Below are positions 6,759-15,324 of a stretch of DNA of 64,000 bases, piece by piece. The DNA lies in NCBI GenBank assembly GCA_046350115.1, contig JAXMAZ010000015.1:62001-126000 (forward strand), written 5' to 3'. Position numbers and translations under genes: made by a program. A model generated the notes under the pieces. It was not told the DNA's origin. It saw only the letters and a program-made list of their open reading frames with translations, and ran no database searches. Every line of letters begins with the position of its first letter. Position 1 is the stretch's first letter. The DNA comes from JAXMAZ01 sp046350115. Its GTDB lineage: Bacteria > Planctomycetota > Planctomycetia > Gemmatales > Gemmataceae.

Positions 6759-8957
6759 TCACCGGTTGAACGCGAACTCCTTGCTGTTCAGCACCGCCCA
6801 CAGCACGTCCCGGAACACCTCGGCCCGCGGGTCGCCGGACTGGAGCGCGGCGGCCACCGCCGCCCGGTCGGCGGCCGTCGGGCCGCGGCCAAGCGCCCGC
6901 CGGAACAGCTCGTCCGTCAGGGCCGCGTCGTCCGGCACCGCCGCCAGCCGCTTCGCCAGCCAGCCGTTCGTGTCGGTCAGCTTGGTCAGTAGCCGGTCGC
7001 CGTTCTGCAGGTGCAAGAGTTGCGGCATGGTCACGTCCCCGCCCCGCTCGCAGGCGCACGCCGTCACCCGCTCGCTCCGGCCGAACAGGCTCAGGAAGTA
7101 CGAGTTCACCCCCGGGTCCGGCACTTGCACCGCCCGCGTCCCGGCCGGGTGGCCGTCGAACTTCTCCGGCACCCCGGTGACGGCGGTGATCGCGTCCAGC
7201 AGCACCTCGGCCGGCAGCCGGCGGGCGTAGTAGTGGCTGTAGAACCGGCCGTCGGCCGCGTTCCCCGGGCTGGTGGCCGAGCTGAGCTGGTACGTCCGGG
7301 AGGTCATCACCGCCCGGGCCAGGTGCCGCAGGTCGTACCCGCTCCGCTTGAACTCGCCGACCAGGGCCGCCCACAGGGCCGGGTTGCTCGGCGGGTTGGT
7401 GGCCCGCAGGTCGTCCACCGGCTCGACCAGCCCGACCCCGAGGAAGTGCCGCCACACCCGGTTCACCATCGCCCCGGCGAACAGGTCGCTGCCGGGGCCG
7501 GTGGCCCACCCGGCTAGCACGGCCCGCGGGTCGTCCCCCGGCCGGACCGGGGCGGCCGACCGGTCCAGCGGCTGCGGCGGCAGGAACGCCCCGGTCCGCG
7601 GCTGCGTCACCCCGACCGGCTCCTTGTCCCGCCCGCCGCGGCCGGCCACCCGCAGCGTGGTCGGCCCCTGCTTCGGCTCCTTGCGGTCCAGCTTCACCCG
7701 GCTGAAGAAGGCGGCGAAGTGGTAGAAGTCGTCCTGGGTGTACCGCTCCAGCGGGTGGTTGTGGCAGCGGGCGCAGCCGATCCGGGTGCCGAGCACCGCC
7801 TGGGCGGCCGACTCCGCGACTTCCGACTTCTCCGGCTCCCGGTGCTCCCCGACCGTGACCACGAAGTACCCGACGGCCGGCGCCTCGGTGCTCTTGCCGG
7901 CGGCGGTCAGCACCTCCCGGGCCAGCTCGTCCCACGGCCGGTTCCGGGCCACCTGGTCCCGCAGCCAGTCGTGGAACTGCTGCACCCCCTTGGCCCCGCG
8001 GACGTCGTGGTCCCGCTCCTTGCGGTTCTGGAACAGGTCGTCGAAGAACAGGGTCCAGTAGTCGGTGAACTCCTGCCGGGCGAGCAGGTGGTCGACCAGC
8101 CTCGCCCGCTTGTCGGCCGCCGGGTCGGCGACGAACCGGCCCACCTCCTCCACGGTCGGCAGGATGCCGCAGGCGTCCAGGAACGCCCGGCGGACGAACT
8201 CCTCGTCCGTACAGACGGCCGCCGGCTCGATGTTCAGCGCCTTCAGCTTGGCGAACACCGGCCGGTCGAAGACGTGGTCGGGCACCTCGAACCGGGCCGC
8301 CGGGACGGCCCGGTCGAACGGCACGGCGACGGTGCAGACGGCCACCTCGGTCAGGTACGACGCCCGGACGGCGGTCGCCCCCGGCCGGCCGGCGGTCACC
8401 ACCCCGGCCGGGGTGACGGCGGCCACCGCCGCGTCGTTCGTGTCGAACTTGGTCAGCCAGGTGACGTCCCGCTTCGCCCCGTCGGCGAACGTGGCCGTGG
8501 CGACGAGTGCCGCCGACTCGCCCGGCTGGAACACCCGGTCGCCCGGGGTGACGTCCAGCTTGGTGATGCCCGGCTCCGTCGGGTCCGGGCCGGGGGCGCC
8601 GGCGGCCAGCCAGCGGAGCAGGGTGTCGTACTCCCGGCTCTCGACCCCGAACACCGCCCCGCCGTCGTGCGGCACCCGGCCGGTCGCCTTCCGCAGCAAC
8701 AGGCTGTTCGCCGGGTCGGCCGGGTCGGCCCGGCGGCCGTCCTGGTCCCGGGTGAGCCAGCGGTGGTCCAGCTCCGGGGCGTACCCGCGGAGGGACAGCT
8801 TGAACCCGTTCTGCCCGGCACCCTTGCCGTGGCACCCGCCGGTGTTACACCCCTGGCGGGTGAGCACCGGCAGCACGTCCCGCAGGAACGACGGGGCGTC
8901 GGCGGCGCAGGCCGCGGACGGCAGTAGGGCCACGACGAGGGCGACGAGTCGGGGCAC
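6759..8957 (-). CDS. DUF1549/DUF1553 protein with Ig-like domain (PSD1-type)
   Basis: 732 residues from a GTG start that opens a clean signal peptide (VPRLVALVVALLPSAACA); an upstream ATG at 9158 would read through a repeat and is not favoured. After the signal come a haem-site-like CNTGGCHG, a bacterial Ig-like (BIG2) segment around residues 135-215 (TFADGAKRDVTW, AGVVTAGRPGATAV), DUF1549 with ARCHNHPLERY, then DUF1553. The family is extracytoplasmic and expanded in planctomycetes, with unknown reaction. It is normally partnered by DUF1501, here at 4965-6284. Confidence 0.88.
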   Translation of the reverse strand: MPRLVALVVALLPSAACAADAPSFLRDVLPVLTRQGCNTGGCHGKGAGQNGFKLSLRGYAPELDHRWLTRDQDGRRADPADPANSLLLRKATGRVPHDGGAVFGVESREYDTLLRWLAAGAPGPDPTEPGITKLDVTPGDRVFQPGESAALVATATFADGAKRDVTWLTKFDTNDAAVAAVTPAGVVTAGRPGATAVRASYLTEVAVCTVAVPFDRAVPAARFEVPDHVFDRPVFAKLKALNIEPAAVCTDEEFVRRAFLDACGILPTVEEVGRFVADPAADKRARLVDHLLARQEFTDYWTLFFDDLFQNRKERDHDVRGAKGVQQFHDWLRDQVARNRPWDELAREVLTAAGKSTEAPAVGYFVVTVGEHREPEKSEVAESAAQAVLGTRIGCARCHNHPLERYTQDDFYHFAAFFSRVKLDRKEPKQGPTTLRVAGRGGRDKEPVGVTQPRTGAFLPPQPLDRSAAPVRPGDDPRAVLAGWATGPGSDLFAGAMVNRVWRHFLGVGLVEPVDDLRATNPPSNPALWAALVGEFKRSGYDLRHLARAVMTSRTYQLSSATSPGNAADGRFYSHYYARRLPAEVLLDAITAVTGVPEKFDGHPAGTRAVQVPDPGVNSYFLSLFGRSERVTACACERGGDVTMPQLLHLQNGDRLLTKLTDTNGWLAKRLAAVPDDAALTDELFRRALGRGPTAADRAAVAAALQSGDPRAEVFRDVLWAVLNSKEFAFNR

Positions 8958-8997
8958 AGGTTGGTACTGCCCCCGTTTGGCCGGTGGGGCGTCTTTC

Positions 8998-9133
8998 CTC
9001 CCCCTCCCCGCTTTGGGGATTGGGCCGGGGGGTGGGGTCACGCCCCCGACCCAATCCAAGAGCCTTTGAAGTCGCGGCGACGGCTCGAAGGTCCGACCCC
9101 TCCCCCGGCCCCCTCCCCGAAGCGGGAGGGGGA
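8998..9133. repeat. Family K imperfect inverted repeat in a divergent intergenic region
   Basis: Left arm 8998-9039 (CTCCCCCTCCCCGC...GGGGTGGGGTC) and right arm 9094-9133 (GACCCCTCCCCCGG...GGGAGGGGGAG) are imperfect complements. The 320 bp between the DUF1549/1553 start and the CoA transferase start hold this repeat and no gene. Unlike most copies it lies between 5' ends, so any promoter must share the space. Related CCCTCCCC/GGGGAGGG palindromes occur at 12998-13022, 52424-52585 and 54922-54956. Confidence 0.65.
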
Positions 9134-9277
9134 GCAAAGCCGTTGCACGCTGGGGCACTACTCATGGATGACAGACCAGGACGCGCCGCGGGCGGCGGTG
9201 GGTGGGAGGCTGGTCTATACAGTAACCGGCAGCCCGTCACCCGATCAAGCGCGAACCGGCCTAGCCGCGGAGGCGCC

Positions 9278-10483
9278 ATGCTCCCGTTCCCCGCTGACGC
9301 CGCCCCGCCGCTGGCCGGGGTGCGGGTGCTGGAGGCGGCCCGCATCCTGGCCGGCCCGTTCTGCGGCCAACTGCTGGCCGACCTCGGGGCGGACGTGATC
9401 AAGGTGGAGCGGCCCGGCACCGGGGACGACACCCGCGGCTGGGGGCCGCCGTTCCGCGGCCCGCTGTCCGCCTACTTCCTCAGCTGCAACCGGTCCAAGC
9501 GGTCCGTCACCCTGGACCTGCACCACTCGGACGGGGCGCCCGTCTTCGACACGCTGCTGGCCGCCTCGGACGTGCTGATCGAGAACTTCCGCACCGACAG
9601 CCTGCCGAAGCTCGGGCTGGACCCGGCGGCGGTGCTGGCCCGGCACCCGCGGCTGGTCGTCTGCTCGATCAGCGGGTTCGGCCGGACCGGGCCGCTGGCG
9701 GACGTGCCGGGGTACGACTTCGCCGTCCAGGCGCTCAGCGGCCTGATGAGCATCACCGGCCCGGCGGCCGGGGAGCCGCACAAGGTCGGGGTGGCGGTCG
9801 CGGACATCCTCACCGGCCTGTACGCCTCCACCGCCATCCTCGCCTGCCTGCACGCCCGGCAGACCTCCGGCCACGGGTATCACGTCGACCTGGCCCTGCA
9901 CGACTGCGCTGTGGCCGCACAGGTGAACGTCGCCCAGGCGTACCGGACGAGCGGCGTCGTCCCGCCGCGGCAGGGCAACTTCCACCTGCAGATCGCCCCG
10001 TATGGGCTGTACCCGACGGCCGACGGGCACCTGGTGCTGAACGTCGGCAACGACGGCCAGTGGCGGGCGTTCTGCGCCGCGGCCGGGGTGCCCCCGCTGG
10101 CCGACCACTACCCGACCAACCGCCAGCGGGTGGAGCGGCGGACCGCGGTGGACGCCGCGGTCGGGCACGTCCTACGGCAACGCAAGACGGCCGACTGGGT
10201 GCGGCTCCTGACCGACGCGAACGTGCCGCACGCCGTCGTCCGGGACTACGCCGGGGTGTTCGCCGACGAGCAGGTGCGGCACCGCGGCATGGCCCTGACC
10301 GTGACCGACCCGCAGGGCAACCCGGTGGACCTGATCGGCTCGCCGTTCCACATCGCCGGGGCCGGGCAGCCGACGGACCGGGTGCCGCCGGAGCTGGGGG
10401 CGGACACGGCCGCGGTGCTGGCCGAACTCGCCGGGTTGGGGGCCGACCAAGTGGCCGAGCTGAAGGCCCGCGGGGTGGTGTGA
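9278..10483 (+). CDS. CoA transferase, family III (CaiB/BaiF/Frc type)
   Basis: 401 residues, of normal family length. N-terminal VRVLEAARILAGPFCGQ and LADLGADVIKVERPGTGDDTR are classical for class III CoA transferases. Asp176 in VADILTG is the likely nucleophile that forms the aspartyl-CoA anhydride (inferred by alignment to formyl-CoA transferase). The substrate is unknown. The ATG at 9278 has a GGAGG 4-5 bases upstream and begins the domain, so it is preferred over longer in-frame extensions. Its 3' end faces a DUF1501 gene. Confidence 0.9.
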   Translation: MLPFPADAAPPLAGVRVLEAARILAGPFCGQLLADLGADVIKVERPGTGDDTRGWGPPFRGPLSAYFLSCNRSKRSVTLDLHHSDGAPVFDTLLAASDVLIENFRTDSLPKLGLDPAAVLARHPRLVVCSISGFGRTGPLADVPGYDFAVQALSGLMSITGPAAGEPHKVGVAVADILTGLYASTAILACLHARQTSGHGYHVDLALHDCAVAAQVNVAQAYRTSGVVPPRQGNFHLQIAPYGLYPTADGHLVLNVGNDGQWRAFCAAAGVPPLADHYPTNRQRVERRTAVDAAVGHVLRQRKTADWVRLLTDANVPHAVVRDYAGVFADEQVRHRGMALTVTDPQGNPVDLIGSPFHIAGAGQPTDRVPPELGADTAAVLAELAGLGADQVAELKARGVV

Positions 10484-10484
10484 G

Positions 10485-10509
10485 GACGGCCCGTTCGGCA
10501 ACGGCCGTC
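10485..10509. terminator. Short hairpin between convergent genes
   Basis: GACGGCC (10485-10491) pairs with GGCCGTC (10503-10509). It fills the 26-base gap between the CoA transferase stop and the DUF1501 stop and could end transcription from both sides. No T-tract is present. Confidence 0.4.
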
Positions 10510-11940
10510 TCAGCCCCACAGGGCGGTGACGGGCGTCCCGCCGTCGACGATCGCGGTCGGCCGGCCCTCGGCGTCCGGCAGCCGCAACTCGGGGTCGATG
10601 CCCAGGGCGTGGTAGACGGTCGCCGCCAGGTCTTCCGGCGACACCGGCTTCTCGGCCGGGTAGGCGGCGTCCTTGTCCGACCGCCCGTACACCCGCCCGC
10701 CGCCCACCCCGCCGCCGGCCACCGCCGCCGGGAACAGGGTGCTCCAGTGGTCCCGGCCCCACTGCGGGTTCGCCTTCGGGGTGCGGCCCATCTCCCCGGT
10801 GGCGACCACCAAGGTCTCGGCCAGCAGGCCGCGGTCGCCCAGGTCGCGGAGCAGGGCGGCGAACCCCTGGTCGAAGGTGGGCAGCAGGTGCCGCTTCACG
10901 TCGTCGCTGTTCCGGTGCGAGTCCCAACTGTACCCGTCCACGCAGTCGTAGTGGACGGTGACGAACCGCACCCCGGCCTCCACCAGCCGGCGGGCCATCA
11001 GGCACGACTGGCCGAACAGGTGCCGGCCGTACCGGTCGCGGACGGCCGCCGGCTCCCGGCGAATGTCGAGGGCCGTCCGGGCCTGGTCGGACGTGACCAG
11101 TGCCGTCGCCCGCTGGCGGACGGCGTCGAACCCCCCGCCCTCCAGCGGCCGGCGGGCGGCGTCGAACTGGGCCAGCAGCGACTGCCGGGCGTGCAACCGG
11201 TCCAGGGTCACGTCGCCGGCCGCCCCGACGGTGGCCGTCTGGAAGTCCAGTTCGGCGTCGGTGCAGTCCCGCCAGTACGGGTTGTCGGTCACGCTCCGCT
11301 TGCCGATCCGGGCGGTGAGCGGGTTGTACCGCTGGCCGAGCCACCCGGCGTGCTCCCCGGGCCGGGGGTACTGGCCGGCCTCTTGCAGCTTGCCGAGCGA
11401 GTTCGGCAGCACCATGTACGCCGGCAGCGGCCGGGCCAACCCGTCGTCCCGCTGGTGCAGGTACTCGACCACCGACCCCACGGACGGCCAGTCCTTCGGG
11501 GTCGGGCTGAACCCGGCGCCGACCGGCACGTGCCACCGCTTGCCGGTCTGCAGGTAGTGCCCGCCGCCGCTGTGGTCGTTGAACGTGTGCGTCATGGTGC
11601 GGACGACGCAGAACCGGTCGGACACGTCGGCCGTCCTCGGCAGGTGCTCGCTGATGAGCAGCCCGGGGGTGCGGCTGCCGGTCGGCCGGAACGGCCCGCG
11701 GATGCGGTCCGGGGCGTCCGGCTTCAGGTCGAACGTCTCCAGTTGGCTCGGCCCGCCGAACAGCAGGATGAAGATGGCCGACTTGGCCCGCGGTCGCCGG
11801 CCCGCCTCCCGGGCGTGAGCCTCGGCCGCCAGCACCGTGGGCAGGGACAGCCCGAACAGCCCGGCCCCGCCGGCCTGGAGGATCTGCCGCCGGGTGACGC
11901 CGTCGCACGCCTGCCGGGGGCGGCCGAGGAGAGTGAGCAC
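10510..11940 (-). CDS. DUF1501 family secreted protein (second copy)
   Basis: 476 residues from a GTG start at 11940. A Tat-type signal appears soon after the start (GVTRRQILQAGGAGLFGLSLP). DUF1501 hallmarks follow: ILLFGGPSQLETFDLKP, VRFVTVHYDC, VVATGEMGRTPK and GRDHWSTLFP. It stands alone, without an adjacent DUF1549/1553 partner, and is divergent from the STM401x cluster. A longer in-frame ORF reaches 12165, but the extra N-terminus is low-complexity and would bury the signal peptide. Function unknown. Confidence 0.88.
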   Translation of the reverse strand: MLTLLGRPRQACDGVTRRQILQAGGAGLFGLSLPTVLAAEAHAREAGRRPRAKSAIFILLFGGPSQLETFDLKPDAPDRIRGPFRPTGSRTPGLLISEHLPRTADVSDRFCVVRTMTHTFNDHSGGGHYLQTGKRWHVPVGAGFSPTPKDWPSVGSVVEYLHQRDDGLARPLPAYMVLPNSLGKLQEAGQYPRPGEHAGWLGQRYNPLTARIGKRSVTDNPYWRDCTDAELDFQTATVGAAGDVTLDRLHARQSLLAQFDAARRPLEGGGFDAVRQRATALVTSDQARTALDIRREPAAVRDRYGRHLFGQSCLMARRLVEAGVRFVTVHYDCVDGYSWDSHRNSDDVKRHLLPTFDQGFAALLRDLGDRGLLAETLVVATGEMGRTPKANPQWGRDHWSTLFPAAVAGGGVGGGRVYGRSDKDAAYPAEKPVSPEDLAATVYHALGIDPELRLPDAEGRPTAIVDGGTPVTALWG

Positions 11941-12158
11941 CGGGCAACCTCCGCGGCGGGTGTCGGGTCGGCGGGGCTGTTCGCCGGGAAGGCGAAGGCG
12001 GGTGGCCCCGGGGTGGTTCGACCGACCGGCCAGTGTACCTGCGCCCCACAGCCGTGTCGAGCCGCCGCTTGCCGGCGGGCCGGGGGGCGGGGTACGATCA
12101 CGGTTTCCCCGACCGCAGGCCGGCGGGGCGAGAAGTCCCCGAAGGCGACCGACGCGCG

Positions 12159-12968
12159 ATGACACCCCCGAGTCAGGCGGTCGGCGCCCTGGACGTGCTG
12201 TTCGTCACCCTGGACACGCTGCGGTACGACGTGGCGGCCGCCCTGTACGCGGCCGGCCGCACCCCGCACCTGGCGGCCGTCCTGCCGGCCGGCGGGTGGG
12301 AGCGGCGGCATACACCGGGCAGTTTCACTTACGCCGCACACGCCGCCTTCTTCGCCGGCTTCCTGCCCACCCCGGCCGCCCCGGGCCGACACCCCCGGCC
12401 GTTCGCCCTCCGGTTTCCCGGCAGCGAGACGACGACCGACGACACCGCCGTGTTCGACGCCCCGGACCTCGTCACCGGGTTCCGCGGCCGGGGGTATCAC
12501 ACGATCTGCGTCGGCGGGGTCGGGTTCTTCAACAAGCTGTCCCCGCTCGGCCGGGTGTTCCCGGACCTGTTCGACGAGAGCCACTGGTCCCCGGCCCTGG
12601 GCGTGACCGACCCGCGGTCCACCGAGCATCAAGTGGACCTGGCCCTGAAGCGGGTGGCGGCGGTCCCGGCCGGCCGGCGAGCATTCCTGTTCGTCAACGT
12701 GTCCGCCATCCACCAGCCGAACCGGTTCTACCTGCCGGGGGCGACCGCTGATACCGTGGAGTCGCACGCCGCCGCTCTCGAATACGTAGACGGGCACCTC
12801 GGCCGGCTGTTCGCCGGGCTGGCGGCGCGAGGAAGTTGGCTGGCGGTCGTCTGCTCGGACCACGGCACCGCCTACGGCGAGGACGGGTACACCGGCCACC
12901 GGCTGGCCCACCCGGTCGTCTGGGAGGTGCCTTACGCCGAGTTCGTCCTATCGGGGGCGATGACATGA
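12159..12968 (+). CDS. STM4013-like hydrolase (alkaline phosphatase/sulfatase superfamily)
   Basis: 269 residues. Metal-site motifs of the alkaline-phosphatase superfamily: DVLFVTLDTLRYD near the N-terminus, with Asp and Thr in the usual nucleophile region, and VCSDHGTAYGEDGYTGHR near the C-terminus, with Asp-His and a second His. It is shorter than true sulfatases (about 450 residues). Its place before two radical SAM genes and an ATP-grasp-like gene matches the STM4013/SEN3800 hydrolase of the Salmonella STM4011-STM4015 cluster. The substrate is unknown. Its TGA at 12966-12968 overlaps a possible ATG for the next gene. Confidence 0.75.
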   Translation: MTPPSQAVGALDVLFVTLDTLRYDVAAALYAAGRTPHLAAVLPAGGWERRHTPGSFTYAAHAAFFAGFLPTPAAPGRHPRPFALRFPGSETTTDDTAVFDAPDLVTGFRGRGYHTICVGGVGFFNKLSPLGRVFPDLFDESHWSPALGVTDPRSTEHQVDLALKRVAAVPAGRRAFLFVNVSAIHQPNRFYLPGATADTVESHAAALEYVDGHLGRLFAGLAARGSWLAVVCSDHGTAYGEDGYTGHRLAHPVVWEVPYAEFVLSGAMT

Positions 12969-12997
12969 CCAGGCCTTCCCAGCGCCTGCGGTTTTGC

Positions 12998-13022
12998 CCC
13001 CTCCCCCCCTGTGGGGGAGGGA
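12998..13022. repeat. Family K palindrome at the 5' edge of the radical SAM gene
   Basis: CCCTCCCCC...TGGGGGAGGG, a compact palindrome. It lies between a possible ATG at 12965, which overlaps the hydrolase stop, and the GTG at 13067 where the conserved protein begins. If the ATG is used, the palindrome is translated; if the GTG is used, it is a leader hairpin within the operon. Confidence 0.6.
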
Positions 13023-13066
13023 GAAGGACAGGCGAACGGGGATCGGGGAATGCGGGGACCGGGGCA

Positions 13067-14386
13067 GTGACCGCACTTCACCCGGCCCTGGCCGGCAGCC
13101 CGTACCAGGGGTACGTGTACGCCTACCCGCACAAGACGGCGTACCGGCCGCTCGATCCGCCGCGGCCGCTGGCCGAGGTGTGGGCGGACGAGCCGCAGGG
13201 CGGGCTGTTCCTGTACGCCCACGTCCCGTTCTGCACCATGCGGTGCGGGTTCTGCAACCTGTTCACCACCCCGACCCCGCGGAGCGGCCTGGTCCGCCTC
13301 TACCTGGACGCCTTGCGGCGGCAGGCGGAGGCGGTGCGGGCGGCGGTGCCGGACGCCCGGTTCGCCCGGTTCGCGGTCGGCGGCGGCACCCCGACCTACC
13401 TGGACGAAGCCGAGCTGGGCGAGCTGTTCGACCTGGCCGAGCGGGTGATGGGGGCGGACCTGCGGGCGATCCCCGTCGGCGTCGAGACCTCGCCGGACAC
13501 GCTCACCCCGGGGAAGCTGGCGGTGCTGAGGGACCGCGGCGTGGACCGGGTGAGCATCGGGGTGCAGTCGTTCGAGGAGGCGGAGACGGCGGGCTGCGGC
13601 CGGCCGCAGTCCCGGTGGGACGTTGACATCGCGTTGTCACTGCTCGCCGGGGCCGGGTTCCCGACCGTCAACGTCGACCTGATCTACGGCCTTCCCGGAC
13701 AAACGGTGGCGACCTGGCTCGGGTCGCTTCGGGCGGCGCTGGCGTACCGGCCGCAAGAACTTTACCTGTACCCGCTGTACGTCCGCCCGCTGACCGCCCT
13801 CGGCCGGTCGCACAAAGAGTGGGACGACCTGCGGCTGGCGTGCTACCGCGAGGGCCGCACCCTGCTGCTCGCTGAGGGGTACACGCAGGTGTCGATGCGG
13901 CTGTTCCGCCGGGCCGACGCCCCGGACGCCGGCGGCCCGGCGTACTGCTGCCAGGAGGACGGGATGGTCGGCCTCGGCTGCGGCGCCCGGTCGTACACCC
14001 GCCGGCTGCACTACTCGCTCGACTACGCCGTCGGGCCGAGGGGGGTGAAGGAGATCCTCGCCGACTACCTGGCTCGTGACCGGGACGAACTAGCCGTCGC
14101 CGACCACGGGTTCGAGCTGGACGCGGACGACCAGCGGCGGCGCTACCTGCTGCAATCGCTTCTTCAGGCCGACGGGCTAGACGCGGGGCGTTATGCCATG
14201 CGGTTCGGCACCGACCCGGCGGACGACTTCCCGGACCTGCGGACGTTCGCGGACCTGGGGCTGATCGGGTACGATGCCGGCCGGTGGGCGCCGACGGCGC
14301 TCGGGCTGGAGCGGTCGGACGCCCTCGGGCCGTGGCTTTTCTCCCCGCGGGTGCGGTCCATGATGGCCGGGTACGAGGCGAAATGA
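13067..14386 (+). CDS. STM4012-like radical SAM enzyme (HemN-like)
   Basis: 439 residues from GTG. The 4Fe-4S/SAM motif is Cys56-X3-Cys60-X2-Cys63 in PFCTMRCGFC, followed by the HemN-type FAVGGGTPTYLD, VETSPDTL, VSIGVQSF and VNVDLIYGLPGQT segments. It resembles coproporphyrinogen dehydrogenase but carries its own C-terminal region with a CQEDGMVGLGCGARSYT segment. The context, STM4013- and STM4011-like neighbours, assigns it to the STM4012 family of unknown product. Its stop overlaps the next start (ATGA). ATG 12965 is an alternative start that would add a repeat-encoded 34-residue tail. Confidence 0.8.
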   Translation: MTALHPALAGSPYQGYVYAYPHKTAYRPLDPPRPLAEVWADEPQGGLFLYAHVPFCTMRCGFCNLFTTPTPRSGLVRLYLDALRRQAEAVRAAVPDARFARFAVGGGTPTYLDEAELGELFDLAERVMGADLRAIPVGVETSPDTLTPGKLAVLRDRGVDRVSIGVQSFEEAETAGCGRPQSRWDVDIALSLLAGAGFPTVNVDLIYGLPGQTVATWLGSLRAALAYRPQELYLYPLYVRPLTALGRSHKEWDDLRLACYREGRTLLLAEGYTQVSMRLFRRADAPDAGGPAYCCQEDGMVGLGCGARSYTRRLHYSLDYAVGPRGVKEILADYLARDRDELAVADHGFELDADDQRRRYLLQSLLQADGLDAGRYAMRFGTDPADDFPDLRTFADLGLIGYDAGRWAPTALGLERSDALGPWLFSPRVRSMMAGYEAK

Positions 14387-15237
14387 ACCTGTCCCTGCTG
14401 TACCGCGGCCCGCTGTCGAGCTGCAACTACGCCTGCGGGTACTGCCCGTTCGCCAAGCGGGCCGAGACGCCGGCCGAGCTGGCCCACGACCGGGCCTGCC
14501 TGGACCGGTTCGTCGGCTGGGTCGGCGGGCGGACGGCAGACCGCATCGGCGTGCTGTTCACCCCCTGGGGCGAGGCGCTCGTCCGCCGCTGGTATCAGGA
14601 CGCGCTCGCCAATCTCACCCGCATGCCGCACGTTACGAAGGCGGCCATCCAGACCAACCTGTCGTGCAAGCTGGACTGGGTGGACGGGTGTGATTTGACC
14701 CGGCTCGCCCTGTGGTGTACGTATCACCCCGGCGAGGTGAGCCGGCAGCCGTTCCTGACCAAGTGCCGGGAACTGATCGCCCGCGGGGTGCGGTTCAGCG
14801 TCGGCGTCGTCGGGCTGAAGGAGCACTTCGCCGAGATCGACGCCCTCCGCAGCGAGTTGCCGGCGGACGTGTACCTGTGGGTGAACGCCTACAAGCGGGA
14901 ACCGGACTACTACACCCCGGAGATGGTCGCCGACCTGACCCGGGTGGACCCGCTGTTCCCGGTGAACAACGCCCGCCACCCGAGCCGCGGCCAGCCGTGC
15001 CGGGCCGGGGCGAGCGTGGTGTCGGTGGACGGGGACGGGACCGTCCGCCGGTGCCACTTCGTCCGGGAGCCGATCGGCAACCTGTACGCCCCGGACTTCG
15101 AGCTGTGCCTGACCGAGCGGCCGTGCCCGAACGACACCTGCGGGTGCCACATCGGGCACGTCCACCTGGACCGGCTCGGGCTGTACCCGACGTTCGGGGC
15201 CGGGGTGCTGGAGCGAGTGCCGGTCGGGTATCGTTAG
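14383..15237 (+). CDS. STM4011-like radical SAM enzyme
   Basis: 284 residues. The radical SAM cluster is Cys14-X3-Cys18-X2-Cys21 (SSCNYACGYCPF). A C-terminal cysteine-rich region (RRCHFVREP, then RPCPNDTCGCHIGH) may hold an auxiliary iron-sulfur cluster, as in SPASM-type enzymes that modify peptides. It overlaps the STM4012-like gene by 4 bases (ATGA), so the two are translationally coupled. The family is known from Salmonella STM4011 and has no assigned reaction. One base after the stop a family D half-repeat begins. Confidence 0.8.
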   Translation: MNLSLLYRGPLSSCNYACGYCPFAKRAETPAELAHDRACLDRFVGWVGGRTADRIGVLFTPWGEALVRRWYQDALANLTRMPHVTKAAIQTNLSCKLDWVDGCDLTRLALWCTYHPGEVSRQPFLTKCRELIARGVRFSVGVVGLKEHFAEIDALRSELPADVYLWVNAYKREPDYYTPEMVADLTRVDPLFPVNNARHPSRGQPCRAGASVVSVDGDGTVRRCHFVREPIGNLYAPDFELCLTERPCPNDTCGCHIGHVHLDRLGLYPTFGAGVLERVPVGYR

Positions 15238-15238
15238 G

Positions 15239-15282
15239 CCGGCGGGTCGGCGCCCGCAAAGCCGGGCTTGACCCGCCCTACG
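15239..15282. repeat. Family D half-element (single arm)
   Basis: GCCGGCGGGTCGGCGCC...GACCCGCCCTACG closely matches the right arm of the perfect family D inverted repeat at 59702-59744, with a few small differences. No matching left arm is present. It begins one base after the STM4011-like stop codon. Confidence 0.8.
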
Positions 15283-15324
15283 TAATCCGTCCCCGCCTCG
15301 ATTCCTAACCCCGGAGTTCGCCCG

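Noticed and set aside
10060..12162. 700-codon plus-strand ORF opposite the second DUF1501 gene
   Set aside because: Antisense to a clear DUF1501 protein, biased composition and no recognisable domain.
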